Below, piece after piece: positions 17,628 to 25,862 of a DNA stretch of 37,947 nucleotides. The DNA lies in contig SLQI01000277.1 of NCBI GenBank assembly GCA_007131535.1, forward strand, positions 1 through 37,947, read 5' to 3'. The notes below the pieces were generated by a model. It did not search any database. It had not been told where the DNA came from and was given only the letters and a program-made list of their open reading frames with translations. The stretch is from Balneolales bacterium (GTDB lineage: Bacteria; Bacteroidota; Rhodothermia; Balneolales; Natronogracilivirgulaceae). Made by a program: the position numbers and the translations under genes. How positions within the stretch are numbered: the first letter of the stretch is position 1; each line of letters begins with the position of its first letter.

Positions 17628-19497
17628 ACTCTCCGGAAGTTGGTGAAAACTCCGGGTGATGATAAATGAGCTTGTCTTTTTCAGGATCGTATTCAGCAAT
17701 GCCTTGCCGCTCATTGATATAAAAACGGGTTTTACCATAATCAATACCCGACCGTTCATCTTCTACCGTAACGGCGGCAAACCACTTTCCGTCTGATCTG
17801 CGATAGATTTCCGGAGAGGTAACTACCGGAGGTATTGTATCCTGCTTTATATAAAACTTCCCGAATTTATTAATGGCAACGTCCAGCCCGGAAAGGTGCC
17901 GGCTGCCGGGAACGCGGCTTAAGTTGCCGTTGCGGGGATTACGCTCATACAAAGCCAGATTCTCTTTATCGCGCAGTTCTTCACTGAGCAGCAGGGAGAC
18001 AGTAACCGGTGCGGCAAGCGGTTCGCTATCGGGAAATATTTTAATGTAGGGGGATTCCGCTTCCAGATTGTGATACAGGGCGACGGATAAGGTGTCAAAC
18101 ACCGAATGTTCGTTGAAACGTGCACTTAATACATGGTCAGACGTCCGAATTGTTGTTTCCCTGCCAGGTATGATGCGGTGTACACGCTGCGCTGAAAGAG
18201 GAGTTTTCAATTCCATCGACTTTACCGGATCGAGGCGGAAGCCTTGCCGCGACGGACCGGCGGAATTTGCCATAAGTTGATTTCTGAAACTCCCGATTCT
18301 TGCAGCTTTGATCGACTTATTTGTGGAATCCGGTGCGAGCCAGTTTTTATGCCAGTACCAGTCGGTCAGGTCTGATGATCCCCCTTCCGGCACCGAAATA
18401 TCGTGATGACCGGTAATGTGGTGGGCGGGCGAATTGGGTACCTGCCGATCCACGATGACCGAACCCCGGGCTTCCGCAGAGTTGCCGGCAAAATCCCGGG
18501 CGACGATGGTTACCGTATAGGTACCATCCTCCATATCCAATATACCGTTATATCCGGTCGGTTGATAAAACGGAAGTGAGTTACCTGCTACCAGGTACAG
18601 CCGTTGATATCCGCGACGGGTATCGCGCAGAGTGGGGTAAACACGGTCGATAAACATCTGGCGACTCTGGGAAAAGTGAAAACTGTCAGCCCTGGAATAG
18701 AAAAATTTTTGTCCGTCCACCCACAACTCCAGTTCATAAACCGCATGGATATTATTCGAGCCGTCGGCACGATCCATAGCGTTGATGGCCAACCCGGCCG
18801 GACCGGTGATTTCGATCGTGCCGAAATCAAAGTAGTCCCCGTTAAACTCCGCGCGCTTTCGTTTGATTTCCCTTTTTCCGTTGACCAGGGTGTGTGGGGA
18901 TAGCGGTTCTATGGCCAGACCGGAAAATCGTGGCGGGATGTTATCTTCTACCGAAATATTGGTGAGCAGAGGGTTCACCGGTATATTGTCGGGCGTTCTG
19001 ACTTCGAAATGCAAATGAGGAGGGCCGACTCCCGTGGATCCGCTCCATCCGATTATATCCCCCTGATTGAACTTGATGCCGGTATCATCCAGCCTGCGGT
19101 TAAAGACAAAACTGTAATCTTTAAAGCGAAGGGAGTCCACAACTTCACGGATTTCCGGGGCGAAGTCTTTAAGATGAGCATAAACGGTGAATGAGCCGTC
19201 GGAATGCTGCAAATATACGACATTGCCATAGCCACGCGGTGTAACCCCTGCCCGGTACAATATCCCATCACGTGAAGCAAAAACGGGATAGCCTTCGTGC
19301 CCCCAGGTGCCGATATCTATGGCCGAATGGAAGTGTTGAGCCCGAGTTTCTCCAAAAGTGGATGAAATATAGTTGCTCGCGTTGGTCGGCCAGAGGTATT
19401 TGACTTTATCCGACAAAAAGTCGCTGTCGGATTTTGCAAAAACGCTGATCGCGCTTCCGCATATTACGAATACCAATAACAGACCGGTTTTGATCAT
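17557..19497 (-). CDS. M23 family metallopeptidase with long C-terminal region
   Basis: 646 aa. A signal peptide (IKTGLLLVFVICGSAISVFA) is followed by an M23/LytM domain at about residues 35-180. The zinc ligands appear intact: H57 and D61 in HFHSAID and H163 in PPHLHFEVR, with the second His of the HLH pair at 161. The remaining 460 residues have Ig-like or beta-sandwich character (DGTYTVTIVARDFAGNSAEA, and a second such segment near the end: GEYELKVVVPDKSENIARKTF). M23 enzymes cut peptidoglycan cross-bridges; M23 proteins with intact sites are usually hydrolases of the cell wall. It overlaps the upstream FAH gene by ATGA and the GWxTD gene downstream, so the three are likely made together. 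Confidence 0.93.
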   Translation of the reverse strand: MIKTGLLLVFVICGSAISVFAKSDSDFLSDKVKYLWPTNASNYISSTFGETRAQHFHSAIDIGTWGHEGYPVFASRDGILYRAGVTPRGYGNVVYLQHSDGSFTVYAHLKDFAPEIREVVDSLRFKDYSFVFNRRLDDTGIKFNQGDIIGWSGSTGVGPPHLHFEVRTPDNIPVNPLLTNISVEDNIPPRFSGLAIEPLSPHTLVNGKREIKRKRAEFNGDYFDFGTIEITGPAGLAINAMDRADGSNNIHAVYELELWVDGQKFFYSRADSFHFSQSRQMFIDRVYPTLRDTRRGYQRLYLVAGNSLPFYQPTGYNGILDMEDGTYTVTIVARDFAGNSAEARGSVIVDRQVPNSPAHHITGHHDISVPEGGSSDLTDWYWHKNWLAPDSTNKSIKAARIGSFRNQLMANSAGPSRQGFRLDPVKSMELKTPLSAQRVHRIIPGRETTIRTSDHVLSARFNEHSVFDTLSVALYHNLEAESPYIKIFPDSEPLAAPVTVSLLLSEELRDKENLALYERNPRNGNLSRVPGSRHLSGLDVAINKFGKFYIKQDTIPPVVTSPEIYRRSDGKWFAAVTVEDERSGIDYGKTRFYINERQGIAEYDPEKDKLIYHHPEFSPTSGEYELKVVVPDKSENIARKTFKIQR

Positions 19498-20150
19498 TTC
19501 ACTGAAACAGACAGGGTCGAAAGGTTTTCACCAAGTTGAGCTACGAGCCGGTCTCCTTTGGTTACCGGACCGACTCCCTCAGGAGTACCGGTAAAGATAA
19601 GGTCTCCGGCACTCAGAGAAAAATGTTTGGAGAGCCAGGCGATTAAATTCGGAACGGTGAAAATCATATCAGCTGTGGTGCCGTCCTGAACTGTTTGGCC
19701 GTTGCGCGTTAAGGTAAGGCGGGTATCGGAGAGATCCGGTAATTGAGAAGGCGGAAAAAACCGGCCCAGCGGGGCGAAGGTGTCCAACCCTTTGGCAAGG
19801 TCCCAGGGATGGGATTTCTCCTTTAGTCGGGACTGGATATCACGGGCCGTCATATCAAGGCCGATGGCGTGGCCGGCTACATAGTCAAGCGCGTCGGCCT
19901 CCGGGATATTTTTACCGTCCCGCCCGATAGCGACCACCATTTCCACCTCATGATGGACCTCATTGGTGAACTCCGGAATCGTGATGGAATCCCCGTCAAA
20001 AATCAGAGATGAAGCCGGTTTGGTGAAAACCACCGGGTTTTTGGGTACCGGGTTGTTGAGTTCACGGGCATGTTCGGCGTAGTTGCGTCCGATGCAGAAT
20101 ATCGTGTTGACGGTTAGGTGATCAAGACCGGGTAATTGAGGGCGTGCCAT
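19494..20150 (-). CDS. Fumarylacetoacetate hydrolase family protein
   Basis: 218 aa, the compact form of the FAH fold similar to acylpyruvases (YcgM). The metal-binding acidic residues E68 and E70 lie in HHEVEMVVAIG and D99 in GLDMTARD; DLIFTGTPEGVGP near the C-terminus is also conserved. Such enzymes hydrolyse or decarboxylate small oxo-acids such as acylpyruvates or oxaloacetate in the cytoplasm; which one is not decided by sequence. The gene starts 23 bases after the rpmA terminator hairpin and overlaps the M23 gene (ATGA), so it leads a three-gene set whose members do not share an obvious pathway. Confidence 0.93.
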   Translation of the reverse strand: MARPQLPGLDHLTVNTIFCIGRNYAEHARELNNPVPKNPVVFTKPASSLIFDGDSITIPEFTNEVHHEVEMVVAIGRDGKNIPEADALDYVAGHAIGLDMTARDIQSRLKEKSHPWDLAKGLDTFAPLGRFFPPSQLPDLSDTRLTLTRNGQTVQDGTTADMIFTVPNLIAWLSKHFSLSAGDLIFTGTPEGVGPVTKGDRLVAQLGENLSTLSVSVK

Positions 20151-20172
20151 AGGCTGATAGATTTGTGGCTAT

Positions 20173-20210
20173 AAAAAAAGCCTTAATGATCAGCAGTCAT
20201 TAAGGCTTTT
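20173..20210 (-). terminator. Intrinsic terminator after rpmA
   Basis: AAAAGCCTTAATGA pairs perfectly with TCATTAAGGCTTTT around a short loop; on the minus strand it ends in a T run (A run at 20173-20179). It follows the rpmA stop by 35 bases. The FAH start codon comes 23 bases later. Confidence 0.9.
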
Positions 20211-20244
20211 AGGAGGTTACCATGAAATATAAAAATTCTGATAA

Positions 20245-20502
20245 TCAGGCAGGGTCAACTGAAACGATACGTTTTTTGTTTTTGCCGGCGACGCGGAATG
20301 TTACGGTTCCGTCCGCTTTGGCAAACAGCGTATCATCCCCGCCGATGCCGACATTGCGACCGGGGTGAAATTTGGTTCCACGCTGACGAACGAGGATATT
20401 ACCGGCAAGCACCTGCTCACCGCCGAATTTCTTCACTCCCAGCATTTTCGGGTTGGAATCGCGGCCGTTTTTCGTTGAGCCGCCACCTTTTTTATGTGCC
20501 AT
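20245..20502 (-). CDS. rpmA: 50S ribosomal protein L27
   Basis: 85 aa. The sequence begins MAHKKGGGSTKNGRDSNPK, the signature of L27 with the N-terminal arm that reaches the peptidyl transferase centre, followed by GVKKFGGEQVLAGNILVRQR. Length and order are normal. It lies 14 bases downstream of rplU in the standard L21-L27 pair and is closed by a strong terminator. Confidence 0.99.
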   Translation of the reverse strand: MAHKKGGGSTKNGRDSNPKMLGVKKFGGEQVLAGNILVRQRGTKFHPGRNVGIGGDDTLFAKADGTVTFRVAGKNKKRIVSVDPA

Positions 20503-20516
20503 AGGTAAACTGAGGT

Positions 20517-20825
20517 TTAGGAGCTAATGGTTTCAATCTGAAGTTGCGTCAAATCCTGGCGATGACCTTGTTTTTTGCGGTAGCCTTTACGGCGCTTTTT
20601 CTTGAAGACGATGATCTTGTCATCCCGCAGATGGCTGACTACTTTGGCCTTAACTTTGGCATTTTCCACCTCGGGAGTACCGATTTTAACATCTTTACCG
20701 CCAATCATCAAAACGCGGTCGAAGGTCACCGACTTGTTTTCTTCAGCCTGCAGGCGGTTGACGTAAATTACATCGCCTTTAGCTACTTTATGCTGATGGC
20801 CTCCGATTTCTACTACTGCGTACAT
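20517..20825 (-). CDS. rplU: 50S ribosomal protein L21
   Basis: 102 aa, full length. It begins MYAVVEIGGHQHKVAKGDVI and ends with the conserved KKRRKGYRKKQGHRQDLTQLQI stretch split around its basic C-terminus. It is the first gene of the rplU-rpmA operon. Its 5' region is the gap up to 21212, in which I cannot define a promoter. Confidence 0.99.
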   Translation of the reverse strand: MYAVVEIGGHQHKVAKGDVIYVNRLQAEENKSVTFDRVLMIGGKDVKIGTPEVENAKVKAKVVSHLRDDKIIVFKKKRRKGYRKKQGHRQDLTQLQIETISS

Positions 20826-21212
20826 GTGATTTTATTATGACCTTGGTGTGTGGCTTTAAAAAGTGATAGACTTGAAATATAAAGAAAAGCGGGCCGGATT
20901 TCAAGCATTGTAGTAGACAAAAAACAAAACCCGCTCCACAGATACTGTTTAAATGGGAAATTCAAGAACTCAAACTGCCGGGCATTTGTATCTGTTTGTT
21001 TAAACAAGCTGCATGCAAGTTGGGTTTTCAGATTATTAAAACACCGGGAGAAATATAACCCCACCTATGCGTTAAACTTAGTACAATGCAATATTTTATG
21101 TTGCATTGTTATCTGCCGGAAGTAATAGTAATCGAGTTTCAGGTGTAAACAATGCAGCCTGAAATTACTATCTTTCGGGTAATCCGTATCACAGATAAAA
21201 TGGGAAGTTGCC
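20826..21212. other. Divergent intergenic region with two inverted repeats
   Basis: 387 bases between rplU (minus) and the small envelope operon (plus). Positions 21083-21091 and 21101-21109 are a perfect 9-base inverted repeat (ACAATGCAA / TTGCATTGT, 9-base loop). A second imperfect hairpin lies at 21125-21171: ATAGTAA/TTACTAT and TTTCAGG/CCTGAAA with a 5-base bulge. Both lie upstream of the plus-strand operon and may be regulator sites or leader RNA structure. No gene seen. Confidence 0.55.
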
Positions 21213-21452
21213 ATGGAACAGAAAGAAGAAGTTATTGAGCGTTTGTTGCGTCAGCTTGAGAGTACCATTCAAACCGGGAAAGAAAAATGGGAGTCCCCGG
21301 AAGTTCAGGCGAAAGTAGAGGACCTTCGGTCTTTACTCAGAAAATGGCTGAAAGAGTATCCGGTCGGAACGCTGGCTGTTTCGGTTGTATCGGGGTTTGT
21401 ATTAGCCAAACTCTTAGGGGTGGGCCGGTCACGCAAACGATTTGAGGAATGA
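21213..21452 (+). CDS. Small membrane-anchored helical protein (YqjD/DUF883-like)
   Basis: 79 aa. Residues 1-45 are charged and helical (amphipathic, many Glu and Lys); residues about 50-70 (YPVGTLAVSVVSGFVLAKLLGV) form a C-terminal transmembrane segment followed by a basic tail. This layout is like the ElaB/YqjD/DUF883 proteins of enterobacteria, which anchor to the inner membrane by the C-terminus and bind ribosomes in stationary phase. The family call rests on layout and gene order, not on close identity. It overlaps the next gene by ATGA. Confidence 0.75.
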   Translation: MEQKEEVIERLLRQLESTIQTGKEKWESPEVQAKVEDLRSLLRKWLKEYPVGTLAVSVVSGFVLAKLLGVGRSRKRFEE

Positions 21453-21934
21453 AAGAAAACGGAAAATTCACTTCTGGAGAATCTGCCGATGAGCCTTCGC
21501 TTTTAAGCCGGTTTCGTAAGGTCCCCGGTGATGTTAAGTTACTGGTGGAAAAACGAATGGAATTGTGGGCCCTGAACATCGGAGAGTTGATTACCGGACT
21601 CCTGGCCGAATCAATTTATCGGCTAACCGGAGTTGTAATGCTTGCAGTTTCGGGTTTGTTGTTGTTAATTGCGGTGGCTTCCTTTGTCGGGGAGCTGGTC
21701 GGAAACGAAAGTCTGGGCTATGTGATCGTGGCAGCCCCTTTTTTACTGCTGGGATTGCTGTTTGCCAATAAACGCCCGAGATTTATCATTGCCCGAACTC
21801 AGCAACAGATGATGGACCAGTTTTATGCCGGCATGGAGGACCAAAAGTCGAAAATATTGCAACAGGACTCAGCGGAGGGTTCTGAACGGATGAATCACAA
21901 TTCGGAAGCGAAAGAACAGAAAAACGAGCGATAA
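21449..21934 (+). CDS. Phage holin family/YqjE-like membrane protein
   Basis: 161 aa. After a charged N-terminal stretch (about 1-45) there are two adjacent hydrophobic segments, about residues 60-85 (IYRLTGVVMLAVSGLLLLIAV) and 90-115 (LGYVIVAAPFLLLGLLF), then a charged C-terminal tail. This is the layout of the holin superfamily III/YqjE group, found in bacterial chromosomes and not in prophages. The start codon overlaps the previous stop. Function is unknown; the setting suggests an envelope or stress role. Confidence 0.8.
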   Translation: MKENGKFTSGESADEPSLLSRFRKVPGDVKLLVEKRMELWALNIGELITGLLAESIYRLTGVVMLAVSGLLLLIAVASFVGELVGNESLGYVIVAAPFLLLGLLFANKRPRFIIARTQQQMMDQFYAGMEDQKSKILQQDSAEGSERMNHNSEAKEQKNER

Positions 21935-21944
21935 TAATACGTTT

Positions 21945-22337
21945 ATGGCCAAATCGGATAACGGGGAACAGAAAGCGACTCTGGAAGAACGTAAAGCCAG
22001 GCTGGAATCTGAATTGGAAGATATCCGGAATGAGCTGGGCGGATCATGGGAAGAAGTTAAGCGACAGGTAAAGAACCGAAGCAAGGGTTCTTTTTGGCTC
22101 CATAAGTTTCCGATTACTTCGGTAAGTCTGGCGTTTTTGCTGGGCATGTGGCTGGCTCGTGATCGCTCCCCCCGCCGCGATAATTCATCTGTCGCAAATC
22201 CGAACAGCGTTCGTTCGTTACTGACCAATGAATTTAAACATATTGCCGTACAAAGGTTGACTCGCTCCATTATGAATCAAATCGACCAGGCGGTAGATCA
22301 GATTAAAAAAGAAAAAGAGCGCGACGAAGACTCCTAA
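21945..22337 (+). CDS. Small protein with central membrane-like segment (third gene of yqjDEK-like set)
   Basis: 130 aa starting 10 bases after the previous gene. The first 50 residues are a charged helix (EERKARLESELEDIRNELG), the middle (HKFPITSVSLAFLLGMWLAR, about 55-75) is a single membrane-spanning-like stretch, and the tail is charged. It takes the position of yqjK in the analogous enterobacterial operon, but identity to YqjK is not apparent to me. Product of unknown function. Confidence 0.75.
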   Translation: MAKSDNGEQKATLEERKARLESELEDIRNELGGSWEEVKRQVKNRSKGSFWLHKFPITSVSLAFLLGMWLARDRSPRRDNSSVANPNSVRSLLTNEFKHIAVQRLTRSIMNQIDQAVDQIKKEKERDEDS

Positions 22338-22991
22338 TCAGCATTATTCACCGGGAAGTATAGCTGTGACCAGTAGGTCCGAAACTATTACATTTTCTTA
22401 AGACACATCCACTTTTTTGCAGACACTAATTAGTTTCTGTAAGAAGACAGGTAGTATCTTAAAAAAAGCCAACATCTGGTGCCGTATATTTGGTAATTCA
22501 GGAATTCAGGTTGGGTTTAAAGCAACTCATGGAGCCAAATACCCAATTTTTCTTAATCTACTGATTTACCTTAATTACCTGTTGTTTCCAAATGGCATCA
22601 TGTGTTTTCTTTCAGACACTAATTAAGATTTTCGTTTTTTGTCGGGCAAGCTTTAAATTACGCTTTTCTCAAAGTGCCGGTTCTCCCGGGATTTGCTGTA
22701 GCATTTGTTGAGTTTTGATATTACTTCCGTCCGGGAATTACAATATGATTCATCAATTCACCGGATTAGCATATGAAATCCCCTTTAAGACCGGCATCAT
22801 CATTTTAAATTAAATTATACCCGGCTGATTGAATAACAGACGGTGTGGCAAGGCCTTTTTAATTTGATTTTATGACTAATTCCGTAACCCGGGTGCAGCC
22901 TGCCCGAAATTTTCTGCAACTATTGCCGGATTGTTTACGTCTAAACCGGTTGTGTTGTCAAGAATCATAACTTCCAGAACCAATACCTGAT
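22338..22991. other. Intergenic region with a 13-base direct repeat
   Basis: 654 bases before the TolC gene. CAGACACTAATTA occurs twice in the same orientation (22420-22432 and 22613-22625), 193 bases apart. A 69-residue frame between them has no recognisable homology and its codon choice looks random. The tolC promoter should be in 22800-22990; I cannot define boxes. No terminator for the upstream operon was recognised. Confidence 0.5.
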
Positions 22992-24353
22992 ATGATACGA
23001 CTTACGATTTTTATTGCCGCTTTAATACTGTTTACCTGGGAGAGTTTGGAAGCTCAGGAGCAGATTACTCTGAATGAAGCCATCGATATCGCCGTAGATA
23101 ATAATACCATGCTTCGGCAAATGGAAAATAATGTTGAGCGTTCTGAACTGGATATTCGCAACCAAAGAGCAAATTATCTTCCGAGTCTGAACCTAAATAC
23201 TCAATCCGGCATAACAGCAGGGCAGCAATTTGATGCCTCTTCTTTTGAATTTGGAAACTTTGTAAATACCACAGGATCGGGATCCATAAATACCGGCATT
23301 GATTTATTTACCGGTTTTCAGCGAATTAACAACCTCAGGAGTGCGCGGGCCGGACACGAAATCGCATCGTCTGAATATGAGCGGACTAAAGAGCAGGTCA
23401 TTTTTAATACCGCCCAGGCTTATCTGGAGGTACTTCTTGAAAAAGAACTTTTAGAAATTACCAGGGAAAACCTTGAAACAAGCCGCCGGCAACTTGAACA
23501 GGTGGAAGCTCAGGTTGAAGTGGGTACAGTACCAAGTGTGGATATGTATGATCAGCGAGCGGAGGTAGCTAATACCGAACTGGAACTTATTCGCCGCGAA
23601 AATGCCCTGGAAATGGCAAAAACACAGTTTATTGGATATTTGCAGATCGATCCGTTTGTGGATTATGAACTGGTAGCCCCGGAAATTGAGGATGCTGACC
23701 TCATCCCGCAAGATTATGAACTTCGGCAATTAGTGGAAGAGGCTATGGCAAACCGCCGGGACGTTGTCGCCGCACGCAAAGAAATTGAGCAGTCCAATTA
23801 CGATATCAGTGCTGCTGAAGGAGGTCGGTACCCCACTATTTCACTGAGCGGACAATTGAGCACCAATTATAGTGAGCGGCGTCAGGATCCCATTACAGAA
23901 GAGACCATCCCGTTTACAGAACAGTTTTTTGATCTCAATGTTTCCCGTAATGCCGGCATTTCGGTATCTATTCCATTATTTAACCGGTTTCAAACTTCTA
24001 ATGAGATAGAACATGCGCGAATCAGCCGTAGAGATGCCCAGTTAAACCTGGAAGATTTACAATTTGATGTGATCCAGGAAATCCGTCAGGCCTATAATGA
24101 TTACCGCGGCTACAGCAAAGAACTGGAAGCAACTGAAACAGCTCTTCAGGCCGCTGAGATGGCTTTTGAAACCCAGCGCGAGCGATATGAAGTTGGAAGC
24201 GCCACACTGCTTGAGTTAACGGAAGCTCAAAACAGATTTGTAGAAGCACAGTCCAATCGAATTACAGCGCAGTATCAGTTCATATTCCAGGAAAAAATTC
24301 TTGACTATTACCTCGGGCGGATTTCCGAAGATCCTGATATTGTTGGCATGTAA
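22992..24353 (+). CDS. TolC family outer membrane efflux protein
   Basis: 453 aa. A signal peptide (MIRLTIFIAALILFTWESLEAQ) precedes a tolC-type body: LNEAIDIAVDNNTMLRQMENNV, then a helical hairpin stretch around LEVLLEKELLEITRENLETS, and a duplicated second half from about residue 230 (YDISAAEGGRYPTISLSGQLS) with the LLELTEAQNRFVEAQSNRITAQYQF ending. TolC proteins form the outer membrane trimeric exit duct of type I and tripartite efflux systems. The membrane fusion protein and permease that usually go with it are not adjacent; only an ABC ATPase follows, separated by a terminator. Confidence 0.93.
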   Translation: MIRLTIFIAALILFTWESLEAQEQITLNEAIDIAVDNNTMLRQMENNVERSELDIRNQRANYLPSLNLNTQSGITAGQQFDASSFEFGNFVNTTGSGSINTGIDLFTGFQRINNLRSARAGHEIASSEYERTKEQVIFNTAQAYLEVLLEKELLEITRENLETSRRQLEQVEAQVEVGTVPSVDMYDQRAEVANTELELIRRENALEMAKTQFIGYLQIDPFVDYELVAPEIEDADLIPQDYELRQLVEEAMANRRDVVAARKEIEQSNYDISAAEGGRYPTISLSGQLSTNYSERRQDPITEETIPFTEQFFDLNVSRNAGISVSIPLFNRFQTSNEIEHARISRRDAQLNLEDLQFDVIQEIRQAYNDYRGYSKELEATETALQAAEMAFETQRERYEVGSATLLELTEAQNRFVEAQSNRITAQYQFIFQEKILDYYLGRISEDPDIVGM

Positions 24354-24413
24354 TAAATTAACTTGTGTAAGCTCTTGCAAGAGTCGTAATATATTTTGAA
24401 TCATTTTTCTGCT

Positions 24414-24462
24414 AAAGGCGTATGAGGAGGGTAATCATCCCAGAACTCATACGCCTTTTTTT
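24414..24462 (+). terminator. Intrinsic terminator directly abutting the ABC ATPase start codon
   Basis: AAAGGCGTATGAG and CTCATACGCCTTT form a 13-bp stem with a loop of 19 bases, followed by a T run that ends at 24462. The ATG at 24463 follows at once. It ends the tolC unit; the gene behind it has no Shine-Dalgarno sequence, so it may have its own promoter or be controlled by the hairpin (inference). Confidence 0.85.
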
Positions 24463-25164
24463 ATGGAAACAATGATTAACCTTACCGACATCAAGCGCAC
24501 GTATTACCTCGGGAAACAAACCGTGGAAGCCCTCAAAGGGGTAAACTTTTCCATTGATGAGGGAGAATATGTTGCTATTATGGGACCTTCGGGTTCGGGT
24601 AAGTCTACTTTAATGAATATCATCGGCTGCCTGGATTCTCCCACCTCCGGATCGTATATGCTAAACGGCAGCGATGTGAGCGCGCTGAGCGACAGTCAGC
24701 TCGCCAAAGTGCGCAATAAAGAGATCGGATTCGTTTTTCAGTCATTCAACCTGCTGCCCCGGGCGGATTGCCTTACCAACGTTGCCCTGCCGTTGGTATA
24801 CGCCGGTGTGTCTCGAAGCGAACGGAAGAAAAGAGCAATGGAGGCCCTCGATAAAGTCGGGCTCGCCGATCGCTTTCATCACAAACCCAATGAACTTTCG
24901 GGCGGACAGATGCAGCGGGTGGCCATTGCCCGGGCGTTAATCAACGCTCCTTCGATCGTCCTGGCCGATGAGCCGACCGGTAATCTGGATACCCAGACCG
25001 GTGAGGAGATAATGAGACTTTTTGAAGAGCTGCAGAATCTCGGCCACACCATTATTCTTGTGACTCACGAGGAGGATATCGCCGAAATGAGTAAACGCAT
25101 TATCCGGCTGCGGGATGGTATTCTCGAATCCGATGAGCTGGTAACCCGGATGGCCGGGGTATAG
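24463..25164 (+). CDS. ABC transporter ATP-binding protein (MacB/LolD type)
   Basis: 233 aa. Walker A GPSGSGKST (41-49), Q-loop in VFQSFNLLPR, signature LSGGQMQRVAIARAL, Walker B IVLADEPTGNLD and H-loop VTHEEDI are all intact. This is the MacB/LolD/FtsE-like class that pairs with a FtsX-like permease. The ATG at 24472 (METMINL..., second Met) is an alternative start with a weak upstream purine stretch; the ATG at 24463 directly follows a terminator T run. No permease or fusion protein lies next to it, so its partner must be elsewhere. Function is probably export or lipoprotein/antibiotic efflux with TolC. Confidence 0.94.
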   Translation: METMINLTDIKRTYYLGKQTVEALKGVNFSIDEGEYVAIMGPSGSGKSTLMNIIGCLDSPTSGSYMLNGSDVSALSDSQLAKVRNKEIGFVFQSFNLLPRADCLTNVALPLVYAGVSRSERKKRAMEALDKVGLADRFHHKPNELSGGQMQRVAIARALINAPSIVLADEPTGNLDTQTGEEIMRLFEELQNLGHTIILVTHEEDIAEMSKRIIRLRDGILESDELVTRMAGV

Positions 25165-25862
25165 AAACCTCTGCTTCATTTTTTGCCACACCCTCCGGTA
25201 CTCCCAAAGGGTTATCTGTGGAAAGAAATTTCAGATACTTATTGGCTGCCGGATTCTTACAAATTGCAAAATAGTCGAAATGTGGCCAACTACGGTAAAA
25301 TGCCGGATTCACGAGAGTAAACTTTGTAATTCACTTTTTGATCACCCCGGAAATACTCTTCTGAAAGACAACCAGACAGGTTTTCAAACACCTGTCTGGT
25401 TATGCAGGCTAAAGCAATAGTTAGAGTGTTAGACATAAATTTAGGGGCTGAAATATAATCCGGACGAAAAAAGCAAACGGGAATATTTATTCTGGCTTTC
25501 CTAAATGCTAAATTAGCCGGGTTCATGCATAAAATTATCAATGCGGCGTTTAGCGATACACCGGTCATAATGAATCCGGGTATTCGGGATTCGACCGTAG
25601 GTTTTTCCGCTTAAACCAAAGTAGTCTTTTAAAACAGCCAATAAAGTGGCCATGGTTTAGCTTTAAAGGATGAATTCGGTGGAGCATTTGAAATAACTGA
25701 AAAGGGAATACATGGAATCATATAGAGTAGATAATATGTATTTTGCTATTAATGCTCAGAAGTACCGGTTAATCTGGTTAACTTCGGAACCGCGTTGAGT
25801 AAGTAGAAACCACAACCAAACGAGGCAGTACCATTATTTTTCCTCCAGCAATTAAGCATTTA
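25165..25862. other. Intergenic region with one perfect inverted repeat
   Basis: About 700 bases between the ABC ATPase and the first rhomboid gene. A perfect inverted repeat, AACCAGACAGG (25371-25381) and CCTGTCTGGTT (25392-25402), has a 10-base loop and no T run, so it is more like an operator or structured RNA than a terminator. Small open frames here show no recognisable protein. No tRNA seen. Confidence 0.5.

Noticed and set aside
20211..20369. Plus-strand AGGAGG-ATG frame of about 48 codons antisense to rpmA
   Set aside because: It has a perfect Shine-Dalgarno sequence, but it lies entirely inside the terminator/rpmA region on the opposite strand and its composition mirrors the rpmA codons; probably a chance frame.
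22417..22626. 69-residue frame between the direct repeats
   Set aside because: Low-complexity, no recognisable domain, no Shine-Dalgarno sequence; likely non-coding.
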